NCBI GenBank assembly: GCA_934725285.1
Contig: CAKVBK010000073.1
Location: 1-8,982, forward strand
Direction: 5' to 3'
Source: an uncultured Bacteroidales bacterium
GTDB lineage: Bacteria > Bacteroidota > Bacteroidia > Bacteroidales > UBA932
DNA length: 8,982 bases
Numbering within the stretch: position 1 is the first letter of the stretch; each line of letters opens with the position of its first letter. Below, one piece after another: positions 1 through 5,974 of this stretch. The notes under the pieces are model-generated. The model was not told where the DNA came from and did no database searches. It saw only the letters and a list, made by a program, of their open reading frames with translations. Made by a program: the position numbers and the translations under genes.

Positions 1-58
1 TTTCGTCTGTCAAATTCGCTTGATTGCAATCGGCCTTCGGGCCAAGCGAGTACTTCAT
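1..58 (-). CDS. Partial small ORF at left edge; candidate distal part of the gene interrupted by the integrase
   Basis: On the minus strand an ATG at 58 opens a frame that runs to the window edge without a stop (19 codons, starting MKYSLGPKADC). The frame is also open upstream through 70 (KENE before the Met), and its codons look like real coding sequence. It lies just downstream of the integrase stop. It could be a separate gene starting at 58, or the continuation of the small ORF at 1537-1364: joining the two across the GACAGACA repeat keeps the frame. I do not recognise the product. A competing plus-strand frame is open from position 1 to a TGA at 70-72, directly before a plus-strand terminator, and could instead be the end of a convergent gene. 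Too little sequence is present to decide. Confidence 0.3.
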   Translation of the reverse strand, partial: MKYSLGPKADCNQANLTDE

Positions 59-76
59 TTCATTTTCTTTGACAGA
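6..76. repeat. Nested inverted repeats with a TTCG-capped hairpin
   Basis: Three nested pairs of complementary arms are visible. The outer arms are TCTGTCAAA (6-14) and TTTGACAGA (68-76), 9 bases each. The middle arms are TCGCTT (16-21) and AAGCGA (44-49). The inner hairpin is GGCC-TTCG-GGCC (32-43), whose stem closes on the stable C(UUCG)G tetraloop. Unpaired bases fall asymmetrically, 10 on the left and 18 on the right. This could be an RNA fold, a recombination-site structure or chance within coding DNA. The right outer arm overlaps the putative attachment core at 71-78. Confidence 0.4.
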
Positions 77-78
77 CA
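71..78. repeat. Left copy of 8-bp direct repeat GACAGACA, putative attachment core
   Basis: GACAGACA occurs here, about 28 bases beyond the integrase stop, and again at 1433-1440, 11 bases outside the integrase ATG. An 8-base shared core is within the range used by tyrosine recombinases. The in-frame junction produced by collapsing the two copies is the main argument for a real attachment site. A repeat of this length can arise by chance. Confidence 0.35.
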
Positions 79-79
79 G

Positions 80-106
80 GCGGCATCCGGGAGGGTGCCG
101 CTTTTT
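80..106 (+). terminator. Rho-independent terminator-like hairpin reading on the plus strand
   Basis: The arms GCGGCA (80-85) and TGCCGC (96-101) form a 6-bp GC-rich stem with a 10-base loop, followed directly by five T residues (102-106). On the minus strand the run after the stem has no T tract, so it would not stop the integrase transcript. It would end plus-strand transcription entering from the left, shielding the convergent integrase from antisense reading. It lies just inside the left putative attachment repeat, so it would belong to the inserted element. Confidence 0.5.
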
Positions 107-1422
107 CAGTCTATGATGTCAACAGCCTTGAGGGCTTCGGAGGCGCGGTCGGTCTTGCCGATGTAGATGGAGGTGATGGCGAGGCTGGAGTGGTCGGCCT
201 GCTGCTGGACGGATGTGAGGGGAACACCGGAATTGACCATATTCGTGATGCCAGTGTCCTTGAGTGAATAGAACTGGAGTTCCTTCGGGAAACCGAGGGC
301 GGGACGTACCACGTAACTCCAGTAGGAAGCGAACCTGCGGGAACTGGCTTTCTTTGTGCCGGGAGAAAAGTCATACATCGGGTGGTCTCCGAAAAGGTAG
401 TGGCCAGGATGGGAGAGGTCAAGTTTACGGACATATTTCATCATCGAGTCCGGAATGGTCCGGGTGGAATCCTTCTCGTTCTTGGCGATGCTTGCGCTGA
501 TGCGGATGAGCTGGTTGTCGAGGTCAATGTCCCGGCAACGGAGCATCGAGAGCTCTTTCGGGCGGATGAAGCAGCAGTAGCACATCAGGGCCATAACAAG
601 GTAAGGGACGTTGTTTGCCTCCAACCAGGTGATTAGCTCGTTGAACTCTTCTGGAGTGAACAGGCGACGGATTTTCTGGGTCAGGCGTTTCGGCTTACGC
701 TTGACTGCCATAAACGGGTTGTCCTTGATGTACTTCCTTTCAATCATCCAATTGAAGAGGACTCGGAAAAATAGGATGCTGTTGTTGAATGTTCTGGCGG
801 AGACGGCCAGATCACGGTCGTCCATGAAGTCGATGGCATCGCTTTCTGTGAAAGAGCAGACATAGGAGGTTTCATCGAAGCCGTGTTCCAGAAGCCATTT
901 CTTGAACAGTTTGACATAGGAGGTGTAACCTCTGACAGTGTCAGGACGGTTGTCTTTAGTCTTGACCGCAAGGAATTTGTCAAGTGTCTCGAACATAAGA
1001 GCATAGGCTTTCGGGGCTATCTTCTCCGTGAACGGATTCCAACCCATCTGCAACTTAATGCCGAGATCTGCCATTATCTTCCGTCCAACGCGTCTTCTTT
1101 CAGGCAATGATGGGATGCGGTTCAGCTTTATGCGGATCCGTCTCATCTTACCGGTCGGAGGGTATATGCAAGAGTAAGAAATGTACCAAACGTCTCCGGT
1201 CACAAGCTTCGGAGGAATGAAATCTATGTATGGAATCGGTGGCGTTAACACAATTTTTTTTTCTTTGCACAATGCGCTGAGCGCATCATACAAGGAAAAA
1301 TCTTGTCCCGTTTTTGTCCCGTTTTTCTCGGAAAAATCCCGTAAGTTATTATCTATTAGTTCATTACAGCGATTTTGCGGAGGATACAGGATCCGAATCA
1401 TCACAAGCACGAGAAGACACAT
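106..1422 (-). CDS. Tyrosine recombinase/integrase (Bacteroidota phage/mobile-element type)
   Basis: Site-specific tyrosine recombinase that would cut and rejoin DNA at attachment sites through a covalent 3'-phosphotyrosine intermediate. Numbered from the ATG at 1422 (438 residues): an N-terminal arm-binding-like region with IPYIDFIPP (63-71) and GWNPF (127-131), a SAM-like core-binding domain (about 140-240), and the catalytic domain (about 250-438). Catalytic positions visible are R287 (FIRPKEL), K314 (AKNEK), H411 (ADHSS) and Y420 (SIYIGKT). Box II, normally HxxR, reads Y385-S-L-K388, so the second Arg is a Lys; I recall this from other Bacteroidota integrases. The start is uncertain: ATG at 1422 or 1401 overlaps the small ORF, whereas family similarity begins near a GTG at 1251 preceded by an A-rich tract, giving about 381 residues. 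The gene is bracketed by GACAGACA repeats. No excisionase is seen nearby. Confidence 0.93.
   Translation of the reverse strand: MCLLVLVMIRILYPPQNRCNELIDNNLRDFSEKNGTKTGQDFSLYDALSALCKEKKIVLTPPIPYIDFIPPKLVTGDVWYISYSCIYPPTGKMRRIRIKLNRIPSLPERRRVGRKIMADLGIKLQMGWNPFTEKIAPKAYALMFETLDKFLAVKTKDNRPDTVRGYTSYVKLFKKWLLEHGFDETSYVCSFTESDAIDFMDDRDLAVSARTFNNSILFFRVLFNWMIERKYIKDNPFMAVKRKPKRLTQKIRRLFTPEEFNELITWLEANNVPYLVMALMCYCCFIRPKELSMLRCRDIDLDNQLIRISASIAKNEKDSTRTIPDSMMKYVRKLDLSHPGHYLFGDHPMYDFSPGTKKASSRRFASYWSYVVRPALGFPKELQFYSLKDTGITNMVNSGVPLTSVQQQADHSSLAITSIYIGKTDRASEALKAVDIID
1272..1286. repeat. 15-bp palindrome ATGCGCT-G-AGCGCAT
   Basis: Two perfect 7-base arms (1272-1278 and 1280-1286) surround a single central base. 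If the integrase starts at the GTG at 1251, this palindrome sits about 20 bases upstream of the start, where an autoregulatory operator or recombinase-binding site would fit. If the start is at 1422 it lies within the coding region (residues around DALSAL) and may mean nothing. Confidence 0.4.
1305..1326. repeat. Tandem 11-bp direct repeat GTCCCGTTTTT x2, possible integrase arm sites
   Basis: Two perfect back-to-back copies (1305-1315 and 1316-1326), one helical turn apart, lie upstream of the likely integrase start at 1251. Tandem short repeats next to a tyrosine recombinase gene are typical of arm-type binding sites. In the long reading frame they encode the repetitive KNGTKTGQ, which does not look like a structured domain and supports a non-coding role. 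Assignment as arm sites is inference. Confidence 0.45.
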
Positions 1423-1537
1423 CAGAGCCGAAGACAGACAAAATCACGATGTCTCCTTTTTCCGCAAGTCCATCCTGGATGACCGCGGATCCTCCATTAA
1501 CCTCAGCAGGAAGGATTCTTTTACGAATCAATCTCAT
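1364..1537 (-). CDS. Small ORF after the secretin, probably the 5' part of an interrupted gene
   Basis: The ATG (1537-1535) overlaps the secretin TGA as ATGA, the classic arrangement for translational coupling, so translation probably starts here. The ORF has 57 codons and ends TAA at 1364. The first 35 residues (MRLIRKRILPAEVNGG... to ...VILSV) look like an ordinary start, basic then mixed. The last 22 are Ser/Asp/Ala-rich with no evident pattern and begin exactly at the GACAGACA repeat (1433-1440). Replacing that tail with the sequence at 70-1 keeps the frame open (VILSV followed by KENEMKYSLGPK), so it may be a truncated secretion-system gene split by the integrase. It overlaps the longest integrase frame by 59 bases. 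I do not recognise the protein; no signal peptide or membrane segment is seen in the fragment. Confidence 0.5.
   Translation of the reverse strand: MRLIRKRILPAEVNGGSAVIQDGLAEKGDIVILSVFGSDVSSRACDDSDPVSSAKSL
1433..1440. repeat. Right copy of 8-bp direct repeat GACAGACA, putative attachment core
   Basis: Second copy of the repeat found at 71-78. It falls inside the small ORF and ends at its codon-35 boundary on the minus strand. The DNA between the two copies holds one gene, the integrase, plus the terminator-like hairpin, the palindrome and the tandem 11-bp repeats. Confidence 0.35.
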
Positions 1538-3147
1538 AGCACAATGGTAGGTCTGATGAACACATTCAGCTTCTGCGTCTGCTTGGTTCTTGTGACATTT
1601 CCGCAGAACAATCGCAGGACTGGCACCCTTGCTATCCACGGAAGCCCTTTACTGCTGTCCTCAGTAAGATTCTTTTCTATACCACCCAACAGGATCATCT
1701 CCCCATCCTTGACCTTGACAATGGAATTGAATCCACGCTTTGTCATTCCTGGAGGAGCAGTCAAATCGCCGTTGTCACGTTCGGTGAACTCGTCCTGATT
1801 CAGGTCAATCCTTATGGTTATCGTGCTGTCGGCACTCACAATAGGGGTCATATCAAGGACAAAACTCGCCTCCACATTCTTCCAAAGATACGACTCCGAC
1901 TGGAGCGGATTCTGAGTACCGATGATATTCACTTGACTCTCTTTATAATACTTCACCTCACCGCTCTTCAACACCGCCTTATGGCCGTTCAAGGTAGAAA
2001 GTTTAGGAGTAGAACGGAGTGTAACCACGCCATCCTCTTCGAGCAATTTCAGATCCGCATAGAAATTAGGGCCGACCGGACCAAGATTGACAAGTCCCAG
2101 ACCATTGAACGCATTGATGAGTTTGTTGATCTTGTCGGCGCCCAGCGAGACATCCACACCGGGAGACAATGTCCCATAAGAAGCTCCTGATGCCTCTTTC
2201 CCCTTTCCGAAAGTGACACCAGTTGACCGGCTCTTGCGATCAAGCGCATCCACAATGATGACATCAATGGAGATGAGTGGGACACTTTTGTCTATCTCCC
2301 GCAGGTACCGTTCCAAAGCCTCAACATCAGGCTGCCCTCCGCTGAGCACAAAACTGTTCTGATCCGGAAACACTTTGATCTCAATGTCTTTCTTCAATTG
2401 TGTGGGGATAATCTCGACCACATCATCGATAGTCCGGTACCGCATCTGGAACAACCTGACACAAAATGACGGAGCCGGTGTGTCATCCACAGGGAAAAAT
2501 GAACCTTTGTCACGGCCACGCTCACCTATCATCCAAGTACCCGACTCGTTTCTCGCACACCTCAAACCATTTGACGCCGAGATGTTCTCCATCATCTGAT
2601 CCACACTCATTCCGACACCAAAACCTGAGACTTTCCGTTCCGCCAACGATGGAGCGAACACGATGTTGTCGCCAGTCTCGGCTACCAGCCTGCGTGTCAA
2701 GGCATCCAATGTGCATCCGGAGAAATCCATACTGAAAAGTCCGGAGGAATCACGAGCGATGGTTACTTGCGGTAACGGATCGGATGGCTGCCACGGAAAA
2801 ACTGTGACGATTCCGGATTCCACCGTCAAGTCCAGACCACAATCCTTGCAACAAAGAAGCAACACATCCTTGACAGGAACCCGCTCAAGATTACAGGTGA
2901 TCTGACCGCGAATCCTGTCCAAGGAAAGATTCACGTTAAGGCTGTTCTCTATCGCAATGGTTTTCAACAAATCCGCTACAGAGAAATTCGTCACGGAAAG
3001 GTCAATCGGTTCATTGTAGCGGGCATCGGCGGCTACCAGGCTGTCCAGACTCTCCTTGATTCTCACCAAACGGTCACCACTTTGAGCGACCGCAGCACGG
3101 CACACAAGCAAAGCTGACAGAAGGAATATTATTCGTCTTATTCTCAT
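1534..3147 (-). CDS. Secretin, GspD/PilQ-like outer-membrane channel (type II/III secretion family)
   Basis: Subunit of the ring-shaped outer-membrane pore of a type II secretion or type IV pilus-like system; 537 residues. An export signal is evident (basic MRIRR, hydrophobic core, probable cleavage after AVA at about 21). Two STN/N0-like modules follow: 46-118 (NEPIDLSVTNFSVADLLKTI) and about 137-208 (FSMDFSGCTLDALTRRLV). An N1-type ring-forming domain spans 228-287 (RTIDDVVEIIP, FVLSGGQPDVEALERYL). The secretin domain (290-537) carries RSTPKLSTLNGHKA, the VKVKDGEMILLGG strand and the closing GLPWIARVPVLRLFCG and LNVFIRPTIV motifs. It ends right after that motif with no C-terminal S-domain for a pilotin, and has no convincing lipobox. 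Start ATG at 3147, 10 bases after the ATPase stop; its own stop overlaps the next ORF. It could equally be called PilQ-like. Confidence 0.93.
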   Translation of the reverse strand: MRIRRIIFLLSALLVCRAAVAQSGDRLVRIKESLDSLVAADARYNEPIDLSVTNFSVADLLKTIAIENSLNVNLSLDRIRGQITCNLERVPVKDVLLLCCKDCGLDLTVESGIVTVFPWQPSDPLPQVTIARDSSGLFSMDFSGCTLDALTRRLVAETGDNIVFAPSLAERKVSGFGVGMSVDQMMENISASNGLRCARNESGTWMIGERGRDKGSFFPVDDTPAPSFCVRLFQMRYRTIDDVVEIIPTQLKKDIEIKVFPDQNSFVLSGGQPDVEALERYLREIDKSVPLISIDVIIVDALDRKSRSTGVTFGKGKEASGASYGTLSPGVDVSLGADKINKLINAFNGLGLVNLGPVGPNFYADLKLLEEDGVVTLRSTPKLSTLNGHKAVLKSGEVKYYKESQVNIIGTQNPLQSESYLWKNVEASFVLDMTPIVSADSTITIRIDLNQDEFTERDNGDLTAPPGMTKRGFNSIVKVKDGEMILLGGIEKNLTEDSSKGLPWIARVPVLRLFCGNVTRTKQTQKLNVFIRPTIVL

Positions 3148-3157
3148 TGAATATCAA

Positions 3158-4582
3158 TCAATTCATAAACGGCAAGATATCATCAAGTGAAGTCAATCCA
3201 TCAGCGTACAACTCTATGGCCGAATCACGAAGAGTCTTGAGTCCACGTGATCTCAGAAGTTCGTCAACGTCTCCCCTCACCTCTTTCACCGCCTGTCCGA
3301 GTTCTCCGTCTATCGGAATCACCTCATAGACAGCCTTGCGTCCGCTGTAACCAGTGTAATAGCAATGCTCACATCCCGAAGCCACATAAGTTTTTGTGTC
3401 CAAAGACATCCCAAGCCGGTTCAGCATAACCGGATCAGAGACAGCCTCCTTTTTGCAATGAGGGCACAATGTGCGGACAAGACGCTGTGCTACACAAGCA
3501 ACCAAAGTTTCAGAAAGGAGGTAGGGATGGATCCCCATATCCACAAGACGGGTAACGCATCCCCAAGCACTATTCGTGTGAAGAGTTGAGAGCAGCAGAT
3601 GTCCTGTGAGCGAACTGCGCACGGCCATCTCAGCCGTTGCCTCGTCACGAATCTCACCAAGCATAATAATGTCCGGATCCTGGCGCAGGAAAGTCCTGAG
3701 AGCCATCGGGAAGTCGAGTCCTATCTCCTCCTTCAGCTGCACTTGATTCACACCTTCCAAGGTGTACTCAACAGGATCTTCAATCGTGACGATGTTGTTG
3801 TCCCCACGGTTAAGCAGTTCCAGCGTCGCATAGAGTGTGGTACTCTTTCCGGATCCTGTAGGCCCGCTAATCAGAATCATCCCGTGAGGATGAGACACAG
3901 CCGCCAGATAATCCTTGTACTGACGCTCATCAAGTCCAAGTTCTGACAGAAAAAGATGCCTGTCGTTCATCGTGAGGAGACGCAGCACAATCTTCTCACC
4001 ATAGATCGTCGGAAGTATGGACGTTCTGATGTCAAAGCGCACGCCGTTTCCCTCGTAAATTATGCGGCCGTCCTGCGGAAGCCGCTTTTCGGATATGTCC
4101 AGATTGGACATAATCTTGATGCGGTTGACCAGAGATGTGTAAGACGATTTACGGATGACGTGCCGTTCCAGAAGTTTTCCATCAACACGGAAACGAACCC
4201 TGCACCGATGCTCGGATGGTTCCATATGGATGTCACTCGCCCGCATCCGGTACGCCTCCTCGATCAATGACGGGACATCCTCTATGACATCAGACACTGT
4301 GCCCTTGGACCGCACTCCAGACTGCCTATAGTGAATCGCCAACAGACGGGACAAATCCTCAACCGAAATGTACCTGACAGTGATCTCCTTTCCAAACAGA
4401 ATGTCCAAATCGCGAATGGCATCGGTATAGTCTCTACCCTCCTCGCCCAAACAGAGCAAACGCCCGTCAGCATCCACGTCATACGGAAGCAACCTGTAAT
4501 AAGCCGCCTCCTCCGAAGTCAACACCTGCAAGGCCTCGGTGCGCACAGTAATGCTGTTCAGATCAAACTTTCTACCCTCCAT
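3158..4582 (-). CDS. gspE: GspE/PilB-family secretion ATPase
   Basis: Cytoplasmic hexameric ATPase that powers pseudopilus or pilus assembly; 474 residues from the ATG at 4582. The N-terminal domain is short (about 1-95), followed by N2 (ASDIHMEPSE, about 115-124) and the catalytic core. Visible motifs are Walker A GPTGSGKST (240-248), the Asp box NIVTIEDPVE (263-272), Walker B DIIMLGEIRD (304-313) and the His box HLLLSTLHTN (328-337). The zinc-binding tetracysteine characteristic of GspE/PilB is present: C373-x2-C376 and C404-x2-C407. All key residues are in place. The ATG overlaps the peptidase stop by 11 bases, implying translational coupling. An in-frame TTG at 4612 would add ten residues but lies deeper in the peptidase gene. 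The secretin follows after 10 bases. Confidence 0.96.
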   Translation of the reverse strand: MEGRKFDLNSITVRTEALQVLTSEEAAYYRLLPYDVDADGRLLCLGEEGRDYTDAIRDLDILFGKEITVRYISVEDLSRLLAIHYRQSGVRSKGTVSDVIEDVPSLIEEAYRMRASDIHMEPSEHRCRVRFRVDGKLLERHVIRKSSYTSLVNRIKIMSNLDISEKRLPQDGRIIYEGNGVRFDIRTSILPTIYGEKIVLRLLTMNDRHLFLSELGLDERQYKDYLAAVSHPHGMILISGPTGSGKSTTLYATLELLNRGDNNIVTIEDPVEYTLEGVNQVQLKEEIGLDFPMALRTFLRQDPDIIMLGEIRDEATAEMAVRSSLTGHLLLSTLHTNSAWGCVTRLVDMGIHPYLLSETLVACVAQRLVRTLCPHCKKEAVSDPVMLNRLGMSLDTKTYVASGCEHCYYTGYSGRKAVYEVIPIDGELGQAVKEVRGDVDELLRSRGLKTLRDSAIELYADGLTSLDDILPFMN

Positions 4583-5027
4583 AAATCGCTCTGAAAAGTA
4601 TGAATATGACAAAACAAACTCCGAAAACCGTGATAAGGGGAATCCCCGTCAAACCAGGCTGCATCCTTCTGAACAGTGGCCAGGACTGCAATGCAAGGAT
4701 GGAGGACACTATCAAGAACCGGAGATACACCTCTACCCCGAAAGCCGGCATCAGCGCGGCAAGGAATATGACATCCCCTGCACCAAGCATCTCCATCAAC
4801 GACCGCTTCCTCATTTTTGAATATGCCAGCAAAGACACTCCTATCACCAAAAGGACTATTAGGTTGCACACAATGTTGATCAACGTCTCTCGCCATCCTC
4901 CCTCAACCACTCCGGCCACAACAAGGATCAGCCAGAAAGCCGACAGCCACCAGGATGATACCATACGGCTCCTTGCATCCGAGATCATCATAACCGTAAG
5001 CGGGAATATGGAAAGCAGCCTCAACAT
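4572..5027 (-). CDS. Prepilin peptidase, A24 family (short form)
   Basis: Inner-membrane aspartyl protease that removes the leader from the neighbouring prepilin; 151 residues and several hydrophobic segments (about 1-15, 27-42, 51-68, 85-115, 127-146). Both catalytic aspartates are visible: D17 in ISDARSR (family pattern D-x-R-x-R) and D85 in LGAGDV (the GxGD motif). It lacks the N-terminal zinc/methyltransferase domain of full-length PilD/GspO, so it is a minimal peptidase and probably does not methylate the pilin. Start ATG at 5027, only 4 bases after the prepilin stop, and its 3' end overlaps the ATPase start. The pairing with a single substrate gene suggests a dedicated processing enzyme. 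Confidence 0.92.
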   Translation of the reverse strand: MLRLLSIFPLTVMMISDARSRMVSSWWLSAFWLILVVAGVVEGGWRETLINIVCNLIVLLVIGVSLLAYSKMRKRSLMEMLGAGDVIFLAALMPAFGVEVYLRFLIVSSILALQSWPLFRRMQPGLTGIPLITVFGVCFVIFILFRAIYGG

Positions 5028-5031
5028 CGCA

Positions 5032-5457
5032 TCAGTCCTTCACGGTCTCCTTCAGATTCTTGTCCTGGTCAATCTCCCAAACGTTAAAGACTCCGTCCTT
5101 GTCAAAATCGACTACGGAGACCGCCTGAGCCTTGAAGCCGTTCTCCCCAGCCTCCACGACCTCGATGCGGTAATTGGCGTTTCCGCCGTCCGTCACAAGG
5201 GCCGCCTGCTCAAACCCAAGCTCCTCCAAATCATCGGAATATCGCGAATAGGTGTAGAAATAACTCTTCTCCAACGAATGCAGAAAAGTAAGTTGCTGCT
5301 GGGCCTCAGTCGCTTTAGCCCTTGAGATCAACGGCATCAGGTTCGGCATCGCCACCAACACCAGAATCCCGATGATCACAAGGACAACCAGCAACTCCGT
5401 CAACGAAAAAGCCCTCAAGGCCTTTCCTCTAAAGGTGTTCTGATTCAAAACGTTCAT
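5032..5457 (-). CDS. Type IV prepilin/pseudopilin with EF-hand-like loop
   Basis: Precursor of a pilin-like subunit, 141 residues. A basic leader (residues 1-16) is followed by the type III prepilin signal: predicted cleavage between A16 and F17 (RA-FSLTELLVVLVIIG), with the conserved Glu at +5 (E21) and a hydrophobic helix to about residue 42. The -1 residue is Ala rather than the usual Gly. The globular part is short, as in GspG-like major pseudopilins. Near the C-terminus D117-F-D119-K-D121-G-x-x-N125-x-x-E128 matches the spacing of an EF-hand calcium loop; GspG pseudopilins bind calcium in this region, so calcium may stabilise the fold. Start ATG at 5457 is fixed by an in-frame TGA two codons upstream. 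It lies 27 bases after the lipoprotein stop. It is the only prepilin in the window. Confidence 0.95.
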   Translation of the reverse strand: MNVLNQNTFRGKALRAFSLTELLVVLVIIGILVLVAMPNLMPLISRAKATEAQQQLTFLHSLEKSYFYTYSRYSDDLEELGFEQAALVTDGGNANYRIEVVEAGENGFKAQAVSVVDFDKDGVFNVWEIDQDKNLKETVKD

Positions 5458-5484
5458 AATTCACACATTTTATTCATAAACATT

Positions 5485-5961
5485 CTAACGCTTTATGACT
5501 ATTTCATACGGTGGAAACATATGAATGTCCTTCATTGCCGTTGTCGGGGGATAATAAAGTGTGTCATTTAATAATCTCAAATCATTCAATCTTAGATCAT
5601 AACGAACCAGATAACCATTATGTTCACTAAGATATTCCCAACCGAAATTATCCACATCTTCCTGCTTGAACAAATAAACAGACAACACACCGCAATGTGT
5701 AACAGACAAAATGGATTCCCAATTTCCTCTTCGACCAAAAATCCAACCTGATTTCTGAATTCTATCTGCAATGCAGAATGGATTTGGATTAACTGGAAGC
5801 AATGTGTCTGGATAACTAAACCCAGAATTAATCTCATCTGCTACAAAACAAGTCAATTCATAGCCAGACTTGTTATTCAAAAACAGACCTATATCACCCG
5901 GTTCATAACATGACGAACCAAATATCACTATGCAAATAAAGAATGCAACTTTTCTTTTCAT
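5485..5961 (-). CDS. Small lipoprotein, candidate immunity protein for the RHS tip
   Basis: 158 residues from the ATG at 5961, 13 bases after the RHS stop. The N-terminus is a lipoprotein signal: MKRK, a hydrophobic stretch, then FGSSC with lipidated Cys18. The mature protein should be anchored in the periplasm or on the cell surface. The C-terminal YYPPTTAMKDIHMFPPYE (137-153) resembles a motif I remember from small Bacteroidota lipoproteins found beside RHS genes; this is recall, not a search. Position directly after a toxin-like RHS tip, small size and the same AT-rich composition as the tip point to an immunity role, and its location predicts that the tip acts outside the cytoplasm. A longer in-frame start at 6150 would overlap the RHS gene and bury the signal peptide, so it is rejected. 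The ATG lacks a clear Shine-Dalgarno, as is common in this phylum. Confidence 0.85.
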   Translation of the reverse strand: MKRKVAFFICIVIFGSSCYEPGDIGLFLNNKSGYELTCFVADEINSGFSYPDTLLPVNPNPFCIADRIQKSGWIFGRRGNWESILSVTHCGVLSVYLFKQEDVDNFGWEYLSEHNGYLVRYDLRLNDLRLLNDTLYYPPTTAMKDIHMFPPYEIVIKR

Positions 5962-5974
5962 TCTTCTCGATAAT

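Noticed and set aside
1..72. Plus-strand frame open from the window edge to TGA at 70-72, followed by the terminator, read as the end of a convergent gene.
   Set aside because: Not called as a separate feature: only 23 codons are visible and the minus-strand frame has more natural codon content. Kept as an alternative.
859..924. 12-base direct repeat GACATAGGAGGT at 859-870 and 913-924 inside the integrase gene.
   Set aside because: Both copies encode the same tetrapeptide, TSYV, with identical codons; chance within coding sequence explains it.
1181..1798. Plus-strand ORF of 205 codons across the integrase 5' end and the secretin 3' end.
   Set aside because: It runs antisense to the conserved secretin C-terminal motif and has no recognisable protein features.
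4583..4612. TTG start at 4612 for the ATPase, adding ten residues.
   Set aside because: The ATG at 4582 overlaps the peptidase stop by only 11 bases and gives a normal family start; the TTG extension has no supporting motif.
4600..5325. Plus-strand ORF of 241 codons over the peptidase and prepilin genes.
   Set aside because: It is antisense to two genes with clear catalytic and cleavage motifs; its translation shows no recognisable domain.
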